This document shows positions 1 to 6,735 of a stretch of 14,780 nt of DNA, one piece after another. The number at the start of each line of letters is the position of its first letter. Positions within the stretch are counted from its first letter, which is position 1. The stretch spans positions 1 through 14,780 of the forward strand of contig JAFAGQ010000027.1 in the NCBI GenBank assembly GCA_023422555.1. The letters are read 5' to 3'. The translations under genes and the position numbers were made by a program. The notes under the pieces are model-generated. The model was not told the origin of the DNA. It searched no databases and saw only the letters and a list, made by a program, of their open reading frames with translations. Source of the stretch: Pseudomonadota bacterium (GTDB lineage: Bacteria; Pseudomonadota; Gammaproteobacteria; Burkholderiales; Burkholderiaceae_B).

Positions 1-47
1 AAAGTTATCGATCGGCGTTTGACGATTATTCGATAAGGTATTTCTCC

Positions 48-788
48 ATGGCTATGATTGAATTCAAAAACGTTAGTAAATGGTATGGAAAATTCCAGGT
101 TCTGACCGATTGCACAACCGACATCAATAAAGGTGAAGTTGTGGTGGTTTGCGGGCCTTCCGGCTCAGGCAAATCTACGCTGATCAAAACGGCCAACGGC
201 CTGGAGCCCTTTCAGAAGGGTGAGATTTTTTTCGACGGTACATCCGTTGGCAGCCCCAAGACCGATCTGCCTAAGTTGCGTTCAAAAATCGGTATGGTGT
301 TCCAGCACTTTGAACTGTTCCCTCATCTGTCAGTGATGGAAAATCTGGCTCTGGCTCAGGTCAAAGTCCTTGACCGTTCCAAGGACGAAGCCATGCAACG
401 CGGCCGCAAGCTGCTTGAGCGCGTCGGTCTGATCGAACACAAGGACAAGTTCCCTGGTCAGCTCTCGGGTGGTCAGCAACAACGTGTTGCCATTGCCCGT
501 GCACTGGCGATGGATCCGATGGCGATGCTGTTTGATGAACCAACATCCGCGCTGGATCCGGAAATGGTGAATGAGGTGCTGGACGTCATGGTCGATCTGG
601 CCAAAGAAGGCATGACGATGATGGTGGTGACCCACGAGATGGGCTTTGCCCGAAAAGTGGCCGACCGCGTGATCTTCATGGATGCCGGCCAGATTGTTGA
701 AGACTGCGACAAAGAGGAATTTTTCGGCAATCAGGAAGCGCGCTCCGACCGCGCCAAACTGTTCCTGTCAAAAATCCTGGGACACTGA
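48..788 (+). CDS. gltL: Glutamate/aspartate ABC transporter ATP-binding protein
   Basis: This is the cytoplasmic ATPase that powers a polar amino-acid importer of the GltIJKL type. The 246-residue protein has Walker A GPSGSGKS at residues 36-43, a Q-loop glutamine at 86, the ABC signature LSGGQQQR at 139-146, Walker B leading into DEPTSALD at 160-170, and the switch histidine at 196 in VVTHEMGFA. Long stretches, such as the N-terminal KNVSKWYGKFQVLTDC and the QHFELFPHLS segment, agree with what I remember of E. coli GltL. The length is normal for the family. The ATG at 48 is preferred over the in-frame ATG at 54 because AAGGT at 35-39 lies 8 nt upstream. Only 47 bp precede it, so its permease and binding-protein genes presumably lie off the left edge. 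A terminator follows, so it is not cotranscribed with the catabolic genes. The family is certain; glutamate/aspartate specificity is inferred from similarity. Confidence 0.93.
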   Translation: MAMIEFKNVSKWYGKFQVLTDCTTDINKGEVVVVCGPSGSGKSTLIKTANGLEPFQKGEIFFDGTSVGSPKTDLPKLRSKIGMVFQHFELFPHLSVMENLALAQVKVLDRSKDEAMQRGRKLLERVGLIEHKDKFPGQLSGGQQQRVAIARALAMDPMAMLFDEPTSALDPEMVNEVLDVMVDLAKEGMTMMVVTHEMGFARKVADRVIFMDAGQIVEDCDKEEFFGNQEARSDRAKLFLSKILGH

Positions 789-808
789 TCAGTCCTGCGG
801 CAGAAAGC

Positions 809-841
809 AAATCGGCCCGTCCACAGACGGGCCGATTTTTT
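809..841 (+). terminator. Intrinsic terminator after the ABC ATPase gene
   Basis: A perfect 13-bp GC-rich stem (809-821 with 826-838) closes a 4-nt CACA loop and runs into a T tract at 836-840. It starts 20 bp after the gltL stop codon. This is a textbook Rho-independent terminator. The A run on the left of the stem gives a T run on the opposite strand, so it could also stop transcripts from the minus-strand pcaF side. Confidence 0.9.
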
Positions 842-856
842 ATGTGCGCTACGTGT

Positions 857-935
857 GCGTTCGAGTGTTGAACGAATTAACAGTTCGAACGCTGAAAGAA
901 TGAACGCTTAACAACCGCTAGCCAAACGTTCATTC
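857..935. repeat. Two consecutive inverted repeats between convergent gltL and pcaF
   Basis: The first repeat has 8-bp arms, GCGTTCGA (857-864) and TCGAACGC (885-892), with an inner TGTT/AACA pair that can lengthen the stem. The second has perfect 9-bp arms, GAATGAACG (898-906) and CGTTCATTC (927-935), around a 20-nt loop. On the minus strand the second hairpin starts 9 nt beyond the pcaF stop codon and is followed by only a short TTTC. It may act as a weak terminator or 3'-end stabilising structure for the pca transcript. The arms are seen directly; the role is inferred. Confidence 0.5.
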
Positions 936-944
936 ACCGCAGGT

Positions 945-2147
945 TTATACGCGCTCGATAATAACCGCGGCACCCTGCCCAACACCAATGCACATCGTGC
1001 ATAGGGCGTAACGGCCACCGGTGCGTTGCAACTGATACATTGCCGTGGTCACCAGACGGGCGCCAGAAGCCCCCAGTGGATGTCCCAGAGCGATTGCACC
1101 ACCATTAGGGTTCACGTGGGCAGCATCGTCCGCCAGACCCAGATCACGCGTGACAGCCAGCGCCTGTGCAGCGAACGCCTCATTCAGTTCGACGACATCC
1201 ATCTGCTCGATGGTCAGACCGGTTTTTTCAAGAACCTTGCGAACTGCAGGAATGGGGCCGACCCCCATGACGCGCGGTGCGACACCGGCCACAGCCATAC
1301 CAACAACGCGTGCCTTGGGCTTAAGGCCATATTTTTTTACCGCCTCGTCAGAAGCCAGCAGCAAAGCGCATGATCCATCATTCACGCCTGACGCATTCCC
1401 GGCTGTTACGCTGCCATCGGGACGTACCACGCCCTTGAGTTTGGCCAGCGCTTCAGGCGTGGTATTGCGCGGGTGTTCGTCGGTGTCAACAACAACCGGA
1501 TCACCCTTGCGTTGCGGAACACTGACCGGAATGATCTCGTCCTTGAAAATGCCATCTGCAATAGATTTGGCTGCACGCTGCTGACTGCGCAGTGCAAAAG
1601 CGTCCTGATCTGCGCGCGAAATTTTATAATCATCTGCAACGTTCTCTGCGGTTTCCGGCATGGAGTCTACGCCATAAGCAGCCTTCATCTTCGGATTGAT
1701 GAAGCGCCAGCCAATGGTGGTGTCTTCAATTTTCGCTGCACGTGAAAACGCGGAGTCCGCCTTGCCCATGACGAACGGGGCGCGCGACATGCTTTCGACC
1801 CCGCCTGCAATCATCAGATCCACTTCGCCGGACTTGATGGCACGGGCTGCCGTTCCCACGGCATCCAGACTGGATGCGCACAGACGATTCAATGTTGCAC
1901 CGGGGACCTGTACATCAATGCCGGCCAGCAACAGCGCCATACGTGCCACGTTGCGATTGTCTTCGCCAGCCTGATTGGCGCAACCGTAAATGACGTCATC
2001 GAGTTTGCTCCAATCAACCCCGGGATTGCGTTCCATCAGGGCCTTGATCGGCAGCGCCGCAAGATCATCTGTGCGAACAGAAGACAATCCACCGCCGTAT
2101 CGCCCGATAGGGGTGCGAACTGCATCACAAATATAAGCGTTATTCAT
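945..2147 (-). CDS. pcaF: 3-oxoadipyl-CoA thiolase
   Basis: This enzyme cleaves 3-oxoadipyl-CoA with CoA into succinyl-CoA and acetyl-CoA, the last step of the beta-ketoadipate pathway and also of adipate beta-oxidation. The 400-residue protein shows all thiolase landmarks: nucleophilic Cys90 in NRLCASS, the NEAFA loop at 322-326, His356 in GGAIALGHPLG and Cys386 in CTMCIGVGQG. The length and the N-terminal CDAVRTPIGRYGG segment with a GEDNRNVARM stretch (61-70) are as expected for the PcaF/PaaJ group. The ATG is supported by GAGGA about 7 nt upstream on the minus strand. It is the last gene of the minus-strand run and follows pcaJ after an unusually long 162-bp spacer. PaaJ or a general acetyl-CoA acyltransferase are alternatives by sequence alone; the adjacent pcaIJ makes PcaF the better call. 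Confidence 0.93.
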   Translation of the reverse strand: MNNAYICDAVRTPIGRYGGGLSSVRTDDLAALPIKALMERNPGVDWSKLDDVIYGCANQAGEDNRNVARMALLLAGIDVQVPGATLNRLCASSLDAVGTAARAIKSGEVDLMIAGGVESMSRAPFVMGKADSAFSRAAKIEDTTIGWRFINPKMKAAYGVDSMPETAENVADDYKISRADQDAFALRSQQRAAKSIADGIFKDEIIPVSVPQRKGDPVVVDTDEHPRNTTPEALAKLKGVVRPDGSVTAGNASGVNDGSCALLLASDEAVKKYGLKPKARVVGMAVAGVAPRVMGVGPIPAVRKVLEKTGLTIEQMDVVELNEAFAAQALAVTRDLGLADDAAHVNPNGGAIALGHPLGASGARLVTTAMYQLQRTGGRYALCTMCIGVGQGAAVIIERV

Positions 2148-2223
2148 CTCATTCCTCTGGTTATTGAATTTTCAAATCCTGTATCTTTACGGAGTCGGCG
2201 ATTTTCCTGACCTGTACGGCTTT

Positions 2224-2296
2224 GCAGACATGGACTGTCGTCTTTCTGGCGACGATCCACATCCGGACTGGCCATGATCCATGTCCGGAAGTCTGC
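2224..2296 (-). repeat. Structured pcaJ-pcaF intercistronic spacer
   Basis: The 162-bp gap between pcaJ and pcaF holds nested inverted repeats. Outer arms GCAGACATGGA (2224-2234) pair with TCCATGTC...TGC (2278-2296) if an 8-nt bulge is allowed. Inside is TCGTC (2238-2242) with GACGA (2251-2255). An alternative pairing is CCGGAC (2263-2268) with GTCCGG (2283-2288), which competes with part of the outer stem. Such a branched element could act as an mRNA processing site or partial attenuator. No T tract marks it as a simple terminator. The arms are seen; the function is unknown. Confidence 0.45.
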
Positions 2297-2309
2297 AACC
2301 CAAGGTCAA

Positions 2310-2948
2310 TCACTCGAAAATCAATCTGGCGCCAGTCAGCTCTTGCAGCTGCTCATCTGTGATATCGACAAGTTTCTCCACAACCTTCATGCCGGCAGGT
2401 GTCACTTCAAGGACCGCAATATCGGTATAGACACGACTGACCACACTCAGCCCCGTCACGGGCAAGGTGCATTTTTCAAGAATCTTGGGCGATCCGTCTT
2501 TGGCATTGTGCTCCATCAGGATGTAAACTTTGCGCGCACCGACAGCCAGATCCATCGCGCCACCAACAGCAGGAGGTTCACCTTCCCGGCCCAGTGACCA
2601 GTTTGCCAGGTCACCTTCAGCTGACACCTGCATACCACCCATAATGCACAGATCCAGGTGGCCGCCGCGCATGATGGCGAATGAATCGACGTGATGGAAA
2701 AATGCCCCCCCGGTAAGCAGCGTAACGGGCTTCTTGCCGGCATTAATGAGTTCTCCATCGATCTGATCTCCGGTTGCAGCCGGCCCCATCCCCAGAATAC
2801 CGTTTTCGCTATGCAACAGGATTTCGTCTTCGGGTTTCAGATAATTGGCAACCAGCTCTGGCATACCAATTCCAATATTTACATAGCTGCCAGGAGCAAT
2901 ATCTCTGGCCAGGCGTTCCGCCATTTGATTTCTATTCAATTTATCCAT
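2310..2948 (-). CDS. pcaJ: 3-oxoadipate CoA-transferase, beta subunit
   Basis: With PcaI this forms the succinyl-CoA:3-oxoadipate CoA-transferase, which moves CoA from succinyl-CoA to 3-oxoadipate. The 212-residue protein carries the family I CoA-transferase signature LHSENGILG, with the catalytic glutamate that forms the glutamyl-CoA intermediate at Glu48, and a glycine-rich NIGIGMPEL segment at 24-32. Size and motif order fit the beta subunit of PcaIJ/ScoAB enzymes. It starts 12 bp after the pcaI stop codon, with AGGT about 8 nt before its ATG, so the subunits are translated from one message. ScoB (acetoacetate) is the main alternative; pcaF just downstream favours 3-oxoadipate. Related dicarboxylate loci (dcaIJ of Acinetobacter) use the same fold to activate adipate, so a wider substrate range is possible. 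Confidence 0.9.
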   Translation of the reverse strand: MDKLNRNQMAERLARDIAPGSYVNIGIGMPELVANYLKPEDEILLHSENGILGMGPAATGDQIDGELINAGKKPVTLLTGGAFFHHVDSFAIMRGGHLDLCIMGGMQVSAEGDLANWSLGREGEPPAVGGAMDLAVGARKVYILMEHNAKDGSPKILEKCTLPVTGLSVVSRVYTDIAVLEVTPAGMKVVEKLVDITDEQLQELTGARLIFE

Positions 2949-2960
2949 GATTTGACCTGC

Positions 2961-3641
2961 TTAGCTGGAGACTGCGGGATTGGGCACTTCTACAATCCGA
3001 TTCACAAAAATTCCGGGTGTGATAATCGTTTCAGGATCAAGCTCGCCAAGCTCGACTTTCTTTTTGACCTGAACGATCGTGGTTTTTGCCGCCATGCACA
3101 TTACCGGACCGAAGTTACGAGCCGCCTTGCGATAGATCAGGTTACCCCAGCGATCACCCTTCTCCGCCAATACCAGTGCAAAGTCACCGTGTATGGGTTT
3201 TTCAAAAACGTAATTCACGCCGTCGATGTTGCGCGTCTCTTTACCTTTGGCAAGGTCAGTACCGTAACTGGTACGTGTATAGAAGCCGCCGATGCCCGCG
3301 CCGGCCGCATGCAGGCGTTCTGCAATGGTTCCCTGCGGCACACACTCGAGTTCAATCTTGCCGGCTTTATATATCTCGTTAAACACATAAGAATGCGACG
3401 CCTTGGGAAATGAACAAATCATTTTGCGTACGCGTCCTGCCTTGATCAGTGCTGCCAGCCCCGTGTCGTGGTTACCGGCATTGTTATTGACCACTGTCAG
3501 TTCCTTCGCACCCTGCTCTATCAGAGCGTGAATCAATTCCGTAGGATGCCCGGCTCCGCCAAACCCGCCGATAAGCACCGTGGCGCCATCGAATACATCG
3601 GCGACGGCCGCGTGGATATCGTCCATAAATTTATTGATCAT
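2961..3641 (-). CDS. pcaI: 3-oxoadipate CoA-transferase, alpha subunit
   Basis: This is the alpha subunit of the PcaIJ CoA-transferase. The 226-residue protein contains the family I signature 1 near residues 18-33: DGATVLIGGFGGAGHP, matching the [DN]-[GN]-x2-[aliphatic]3-GGF-x3-G-x-P pattern. This is followed by VVNNNAGNHDTGLAALI, typical of alpha subunits. The catalytic glutamate is in the partner PcaJ. The ATG is at 3641-3639 with AGG about 9 nt upstream. The 87-bp spacer after the acyl-CoA ligase gene leaves room for an internal promoter, so pcaIJF may be transcribed both alone and as the tail of the longer operon. ScoA-type acetoacetate transferase is the alternative reading. Confidence 0.9.
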   Translation of the reverse strand: MINKFMDDIHAAVADVFDGATVLIGGFGGAGHPTELIHALIEQGAKELTVVNNNAGNHDTGLAALIKAGRVRKMICSFPKASHSYVFNEIYKAGKIELECVPQGTIAERLHAAGAGIGGFYTRTSYGTDLAKGKETRNIDGVNYVFEKPIHGDFALVLAEKGDRWGNLIYRKAARNFGPVMCMAAKTTIVQVKKKVELGELDPETIITPGIFVNRIVEVPNPAVSS

Positions 3642-3728
3642 CTGTCTTACCTGTTCTTTCCTTTGTATGAATCTGTGCGTCCCGCAGGGCGCCAGTGTTC
3701 CATTATTTCATATTTCATATGTGGCAAA
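3642..3728 (-). promoter_or_regulatory. Possible pcaI upstream control region
   Basis: This 87-bp spacer between the ligase gene and pcaI contains a perfect tandem heptamer, TTCATAT twice at 3707-3720, and an imperfect palindrome, GCGTCCCGCAGGGCGC, at 3677-3692. On the minus strand TTGCCA, a 16-nt gap and TAATGG could be a weak promoter. None of this is strong. The region is listed because it would decide whether pcaIJF has its own transcription. Confidence 0.25.
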
Positions 3729-5378
3729 TCACCCTAGGGCCCGCCACAGCACTTTTCCCGAGGCGGTTTTGGGCAGCGCGTCCGTAAAGACGACAATGCG
3801 TGGCACTTTGTAGGACGCCATCACATCCCGGCACCAGTCCATAATGTCCTGTTCCGTCACATCATTGCGTTTGTCATCTCGCAGCACCACCCAGGCCTTG
3901 ACCGTTTCACCTCGTTTTTCATCAGCCACGCCAACCACACAAACCTCCAGGATCGCAGGATGTGCGTACATGAGCGTTTCAACTTCGGCTGGCCAGACTT
4001 TGTAACCCGATGCATTGATCATGCGCTTGAGCCTGTCCACCATGAAGTAATAGCCATCAGCATCCATGCGCGCCAGATCGCCCGTGCGCAGAAATCGCTT
4101 GTTATCCAGGGTGATAAAGACGTCTTCTGTGGCTTTTGGATTATTCCAGTATCCCTGCATGACCTGAGGGCCATGCACGACAATCTCGCCGACCTCTCCC
4201 TGCGGCACTTCCTGCAGGGTGCCGGGATCGATAATTCGGGCGTCGACATCAAAAATGGGAATACCCAGACATTGTTTTCTGGGGTGGCGTTCCGGATTGA
4301 TATGCGTGGGAGCCATGACTTCGGACATGCCATAACCTTCTATATACGTCAGACCAAAATCACGCTGCAGCTTTTCAGCAATGGCTTCGGGCATGGCGGC
4401 TCCACCTCCGCTGACGCGTGCAATGCTCGACAGATCGTAGGACGAGAGGTCGGGCATGGCCAGCAAGTCGACCACCATCGCAGCGATAAGAGCCAGCCTT
4501 CCAACGCGATAGCGCTCAATGCAGCGGGCGGCCACAACCCGATCCCATCGGGTCATGATAACAATGGTGGCACCCAGATAAATGGCGCTGTTCATCACGC
4601 CTTCCATGCCCGTGACATGAAAGAACGGCAATACCCCCAGGAACACGGCATCCTGATTGCCCCCGTCGTACCAGACCGCAGGCGACACGGTGTTATACAT
4701 GGTCGAACGATGCGTGTGAATGCACCCTTTCGGATGACCGGTAGTGCCTGATGTGTATGGCATCACGGCCATGTCGTCGGCGCCGACAAGAGACGGTGCT
4801 GGCTTGCGTAGCTGTGCGAGCGCCTCTTTCCAGATGATCACTCCTTTGCCAGCAAGCGCGCGTGCAGGCTCTGCAGCAACATCCGGGACGACCAGATCGG
4901 TGCCTGATGTAGGAAGATAATCATGATAGGCAGCCACGATTTTATGGGCAGGTGCCGATGCGCCAAGCGCCGTCACCTGATCGTGAAGTTCCTGCCCGTA
5001 TATCACTACCGATGCGCCCGTATCACGGACATAATGCTGCAATTCTTCGGCGCGGTTCATGGGATTGACCGGCACCACCACCGCATCGGCTCGCAATATC
5101 GCATAGTACGCAATTACATACTGGGGGCTGTTCTGCATGTAGAGCAACACGCGATCACCCTTCTGCACCCCGCAGTCCTGCCGCAGAAACCCCGCAAGAG
5201 CCTGCACGTCCTGATGCACCTGTGCATAGGTATAGATGGCATCGTAATAGACAAGGCATGGCTTTTGCGGATAGCGCAAGGCCGAAATATCCAGATTGAC
5301 GTGCAGTGCCGTCTCGGGAATGCTCAGACTCTTGCTGCGACCACGTGGCCAGAATGCAGAATAATCGGGCGAGATCAT
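3729..5378 (-). CDS. Acyl-CoA ligase (AMP-forming), probable dicarboxylate/fatty-acid activating
   Basis: This ANL-superfamily enzyme uses ATP and CoA to convert a carboxylic acid to its acyl-CoA through an acyl-adenylate. The 549-residue protein shows the P-loop PYTSGTTGHPKG (207-218), the A5 motif YGMSE (349-353), TGDLA (432-436), the hinge and A8 region DRLKRMINASGYKVWPAEVE (448-467), and the A10 lysine Lys542 in PKTASGKV. The reading frame is open to 5423, but the ATG at 5378-5376 is preferred. It overlaps the thiolase stop codon as ATGA, the usual sign of translational coupling, and the longer version would add Arg/Ser-rich residues that do not look like the family. Its position between a thiolase and pcaIJF and opposite PimC/PimD-like dehydrogenases points to the PimA role (pimeloyl/dicarboxylyl-CoA ligase). 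A medium- or long-chain fatty acyl-CoA ligase is also possible. Confidence 0.87.
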   Translation of the reverse strand: MISPDYSAFWPRGRSKSLSIPETALHVNLDISALRYPQKPCLVYYDAIYTYAQVHQDVQALAGFLRQDCGVQKGDRVLLYMQNSPQYVIAYYAILRADAVVVPVNPMNRAEELQHYVRDTGASVVIYGQELHDQVTALGASAPAHKIVAAYHDYLPTSGTDLVVPDVAAEPARALAGKGVIIWKEALAQLRKPAPSLVGADDMAVMPYTSGTTGHPKGCIHTHRSTMYNTVSPAVWYDGGNQDAVFLGVLPFFHVTGMEGVMNSAIYLGATIVIMTRWDRVVAARCIERYRVGRLALIAAMVVDLLAMPDLSSYDLSSIARVSGGGAAMPEAIAEKLQRDFGLTYIEGYGMSEVMAPTHINPERHPRKQCLGIPIFDVDARIIDPGTLQEVPQGEVGEIVVHGPQVMQGYWNNPKATEDVFITLDNKRFLRTGDLARMDADGYYFMVDRLKRMINASGYKVWPAEVETLMYAHPAILEVCVVGVADEKRGETVKAWVVLRDDKRNDVTEQDIMDWCRDVMASYKVPRIVVFTDALPKTASGKVLWRALG

Positions 5379-6553
5379 GCGACTTCGAACAGACCGGCTG
5401 CGCCCTGACCGCCCCCGATGCACATGGTAATGACTACGTATTTGACGCCACGACGCTTGCCTTCGATAAGCGCGTGTCCCACCATTCTTGCGCCGGATAC
5501 ACCATAGGGATGACCAACCGCGATGGCGCCGCCGTTTACGTTAAGCTGATCATCGGGAATGCCCAGTTTATCGCGGCAATACAATACCTGACATGCAAAT
5601 GCTTCGTTCAGTTCCCACAGGCCGATGTCAGCCACTTTGAGACCCGCGCGTTCAAGCAGACGAGGAACAGCAAAGACCGGGCCAATACCCATTTCATCGG
5701 GTTCGCAGCCAGCCACGGCAAATCCTCGGAAGATCCCCAGTGGAGCGATGCCGCGTTGACGCGCAATCTCGGCGTCCATCAGCACGCAGGCGGAAGATCC
5801 ATCTGAAAACTGACTGGCATTTCCCGCAGTAATAACCCCTTTGGGAAACACGGTGCGAATTTTGGATACACCTTCAAGCGTTGTATCCGGGCGAATACCT
5901 TCGTCCGCCGAGATGGTTACCTCGCGACGCGATATGGCACCGGTAGTCTTGTCGAACACACTCATGACAGTTGTCATAGGTACGATTTCGTCGTTGAACA
6001 AGCCGGCTGCCTGCGCCTTCGCTGCGCGCTGCTGGCTACGGGCGCCGTATTCGTCCTGTGCCTCGCGCGTGATGCCGTATCGCCTGGCGACGGTCTCAGC
6101 CGTTTGCAGCATGCTCCAGTAAAGCTCGGATTTGTGCTGTTTCAGCCACGGATCCTGCCGCATGATCCCATTGATATCGTTCTGAACGCAGGAAATACTT
6201 TCAACACCGCCAGCGACCATGACAGGCACCTGATCCACAATAATACGCTGCGCTGCCATTGCTATGGCCTGTAGTCCCGAAGAGCAGAAACGGTTCACCG
6301 TAACACCGCCTGTGGTGACCGGCAGTCCTGCACGCAGTGCTATGGCTCTGGCAATATTGCCACCGGTAGTTCCTTCAGGGAACGCAGATCCGATAATGAC
6401 ATCTTCCACTTCAGATGGTTCAACGCCAGCACGGGCTACAGCGTGCGATACCGAATGCGCACCAAGTGTGGCACCGTAAGTCATATTGAATGCGCCCTTC
6501 CAGGATTTTGCCAATCCGGTGCGGGCCGTGGAAACAATAACGGCTTCTCTCAT
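5375..6553 (-). CDS. Acetyl-CoA C-acyltransferase (beta-oxidation thiolase)
   Basis: This thiolase performs the chain-shortening step on 3-oxoacyl-CoA, releasing acetyl-CoA. In the 392-residue product the nucleophile is Cys90 (NRFCSSG), NEAFA is at 316-320, His348 sits in GGAIAVGHPYG and Cys378 in ITMCIGGGQG, so all catalytic residues are present. The ATG at 6553 has GGAG about 8 nt upstream; an in-frame start at 6580 lacks a comparable site. It is clearly distinct from the PcaF thiolase in the same window, differing in the middle region (WLKQHKSELYWSMLQTAE). This suggests division of labour: this copy for longer acyl chains and PcaF for the C6 product. It corresponds to PimB in the pim-type gene order and is coupled by ATGA to the ligase gene. 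Chain-length preference cannot be read from sequence. Confidence 0.9.
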   Translation of the reverse strand: MREAVIVSTARTGLAKSWKGAFNMTYGATLGAHSVSHAVARAGVEPSEVEDVIIGSAFPEGTTGGNIARAIALRAGLPVTTGGVTVNRFCSSGLQAIAMAAQRIIVDQVPVMVAGGVESISCVQNDINGIMRQDPWLKQHKSELYWSMLQTAETVARRYGITREAQDEYGARSQQRAAKAQAAGLFNDEIVPMTTVMSVFDKTTGAISRREVTISADEGIRPDTTLEGVSKIRTVFPKGVITAGNASQFSDGSSACVLMDAEIARQRGIAPLGIFRGFAVAGCEPDEMGIGPVFAVPRLLERAGLKVADIGLWELNEAFACQVLYCRDKLGIPDDQLNVNGGAIAVGHPYGVSGARMVGHALIEGKRRGVKYVVITMCIGGGQGAAGLFEVA

Positions 6554-6613
6554 GTCTCTTCTCCAGAGTATGCAAAACATGTGCGGCGGGCACCCGCATT
6601 ACATCTGTGGTTG

Positions 6614-6633
6614 ATATATGGCATTACATATAT
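6614..6633. promoter_or_regulatory. Inverted repeat upstream of the thiolase gene
   Basis: ATATATG (6614-6620) and CATATAT (6627-6633) form perfect 7-bp arms around a 6-nt centre in the 164-bp spacer between the FadB-like gene and the thiolase gene. It lies about 60 bp before the thiolase start. It may be an operator or part of an AT-rich promoter. There is no further support. Confidence 0.3.
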
Positions 6634-6695
6634 TCCACTTTGCGCGTGATATCGCACATGTCATATAACTTAATGCAGTGAACTTCGCGTACTAA

Positions 6696-6735
6696 ACTTA
6701 GCGCAGAGGTTCTCCACTTAACGCAGGGCTTCCCC
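6696..6735. repeat. 20-bp imperfect tandem duplication across the stop codon of the FadB-like gene
   Basis: Positions 6696-6715 and 6716-6735 are adjacent 20-bp copies identical at 16 of 20 positions. Read on the minus strand, the copy at 6716-6735 encodes the real C-terminus, GEALR-stop. The downstream copy would read GEPLR-stop, but it lies in a different frame and is non-coding. This is direct evidence of a small past duplication or recombination event at the end of the gene. Confidence 0.75.

Noticed and set aside
48..788. Treating the ABC ATPase as the dicarboxylate uptake component of the catabolic locus
   Set aside because: Its sequence is GltL-type, a strong terminator follows it, and it is convergent to the catabolic genes.
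682..903. 73-codon open frame overlapping the gltL end and the terminator
   Set aside because: It runs through a strong intrinsic terminator and has no recognisable content or ribosome site.
2691..3413. 240-codon open frame on the + strand opposite pcaJ/pcaI
   Set aside because: It lies wholly antisense to two well-recognised genes, its translation shows no family motif, and it is a typical codon-bias shadow.
3960..4751. 263-codon open frame opposite the acyl-CoA ligase gene
   Set aside because: Antisense shadow; the ligase reading is supported by five ANL motifs.
5379..5423. N-terminal extension of the acyl-CoA ligase (15 residues rich in Arg and Ser)
   Set aside because: The ATGA overlap at 5375-5378 gives a better coupled start, and the extension is simply out-of-frame thiolase sequence.
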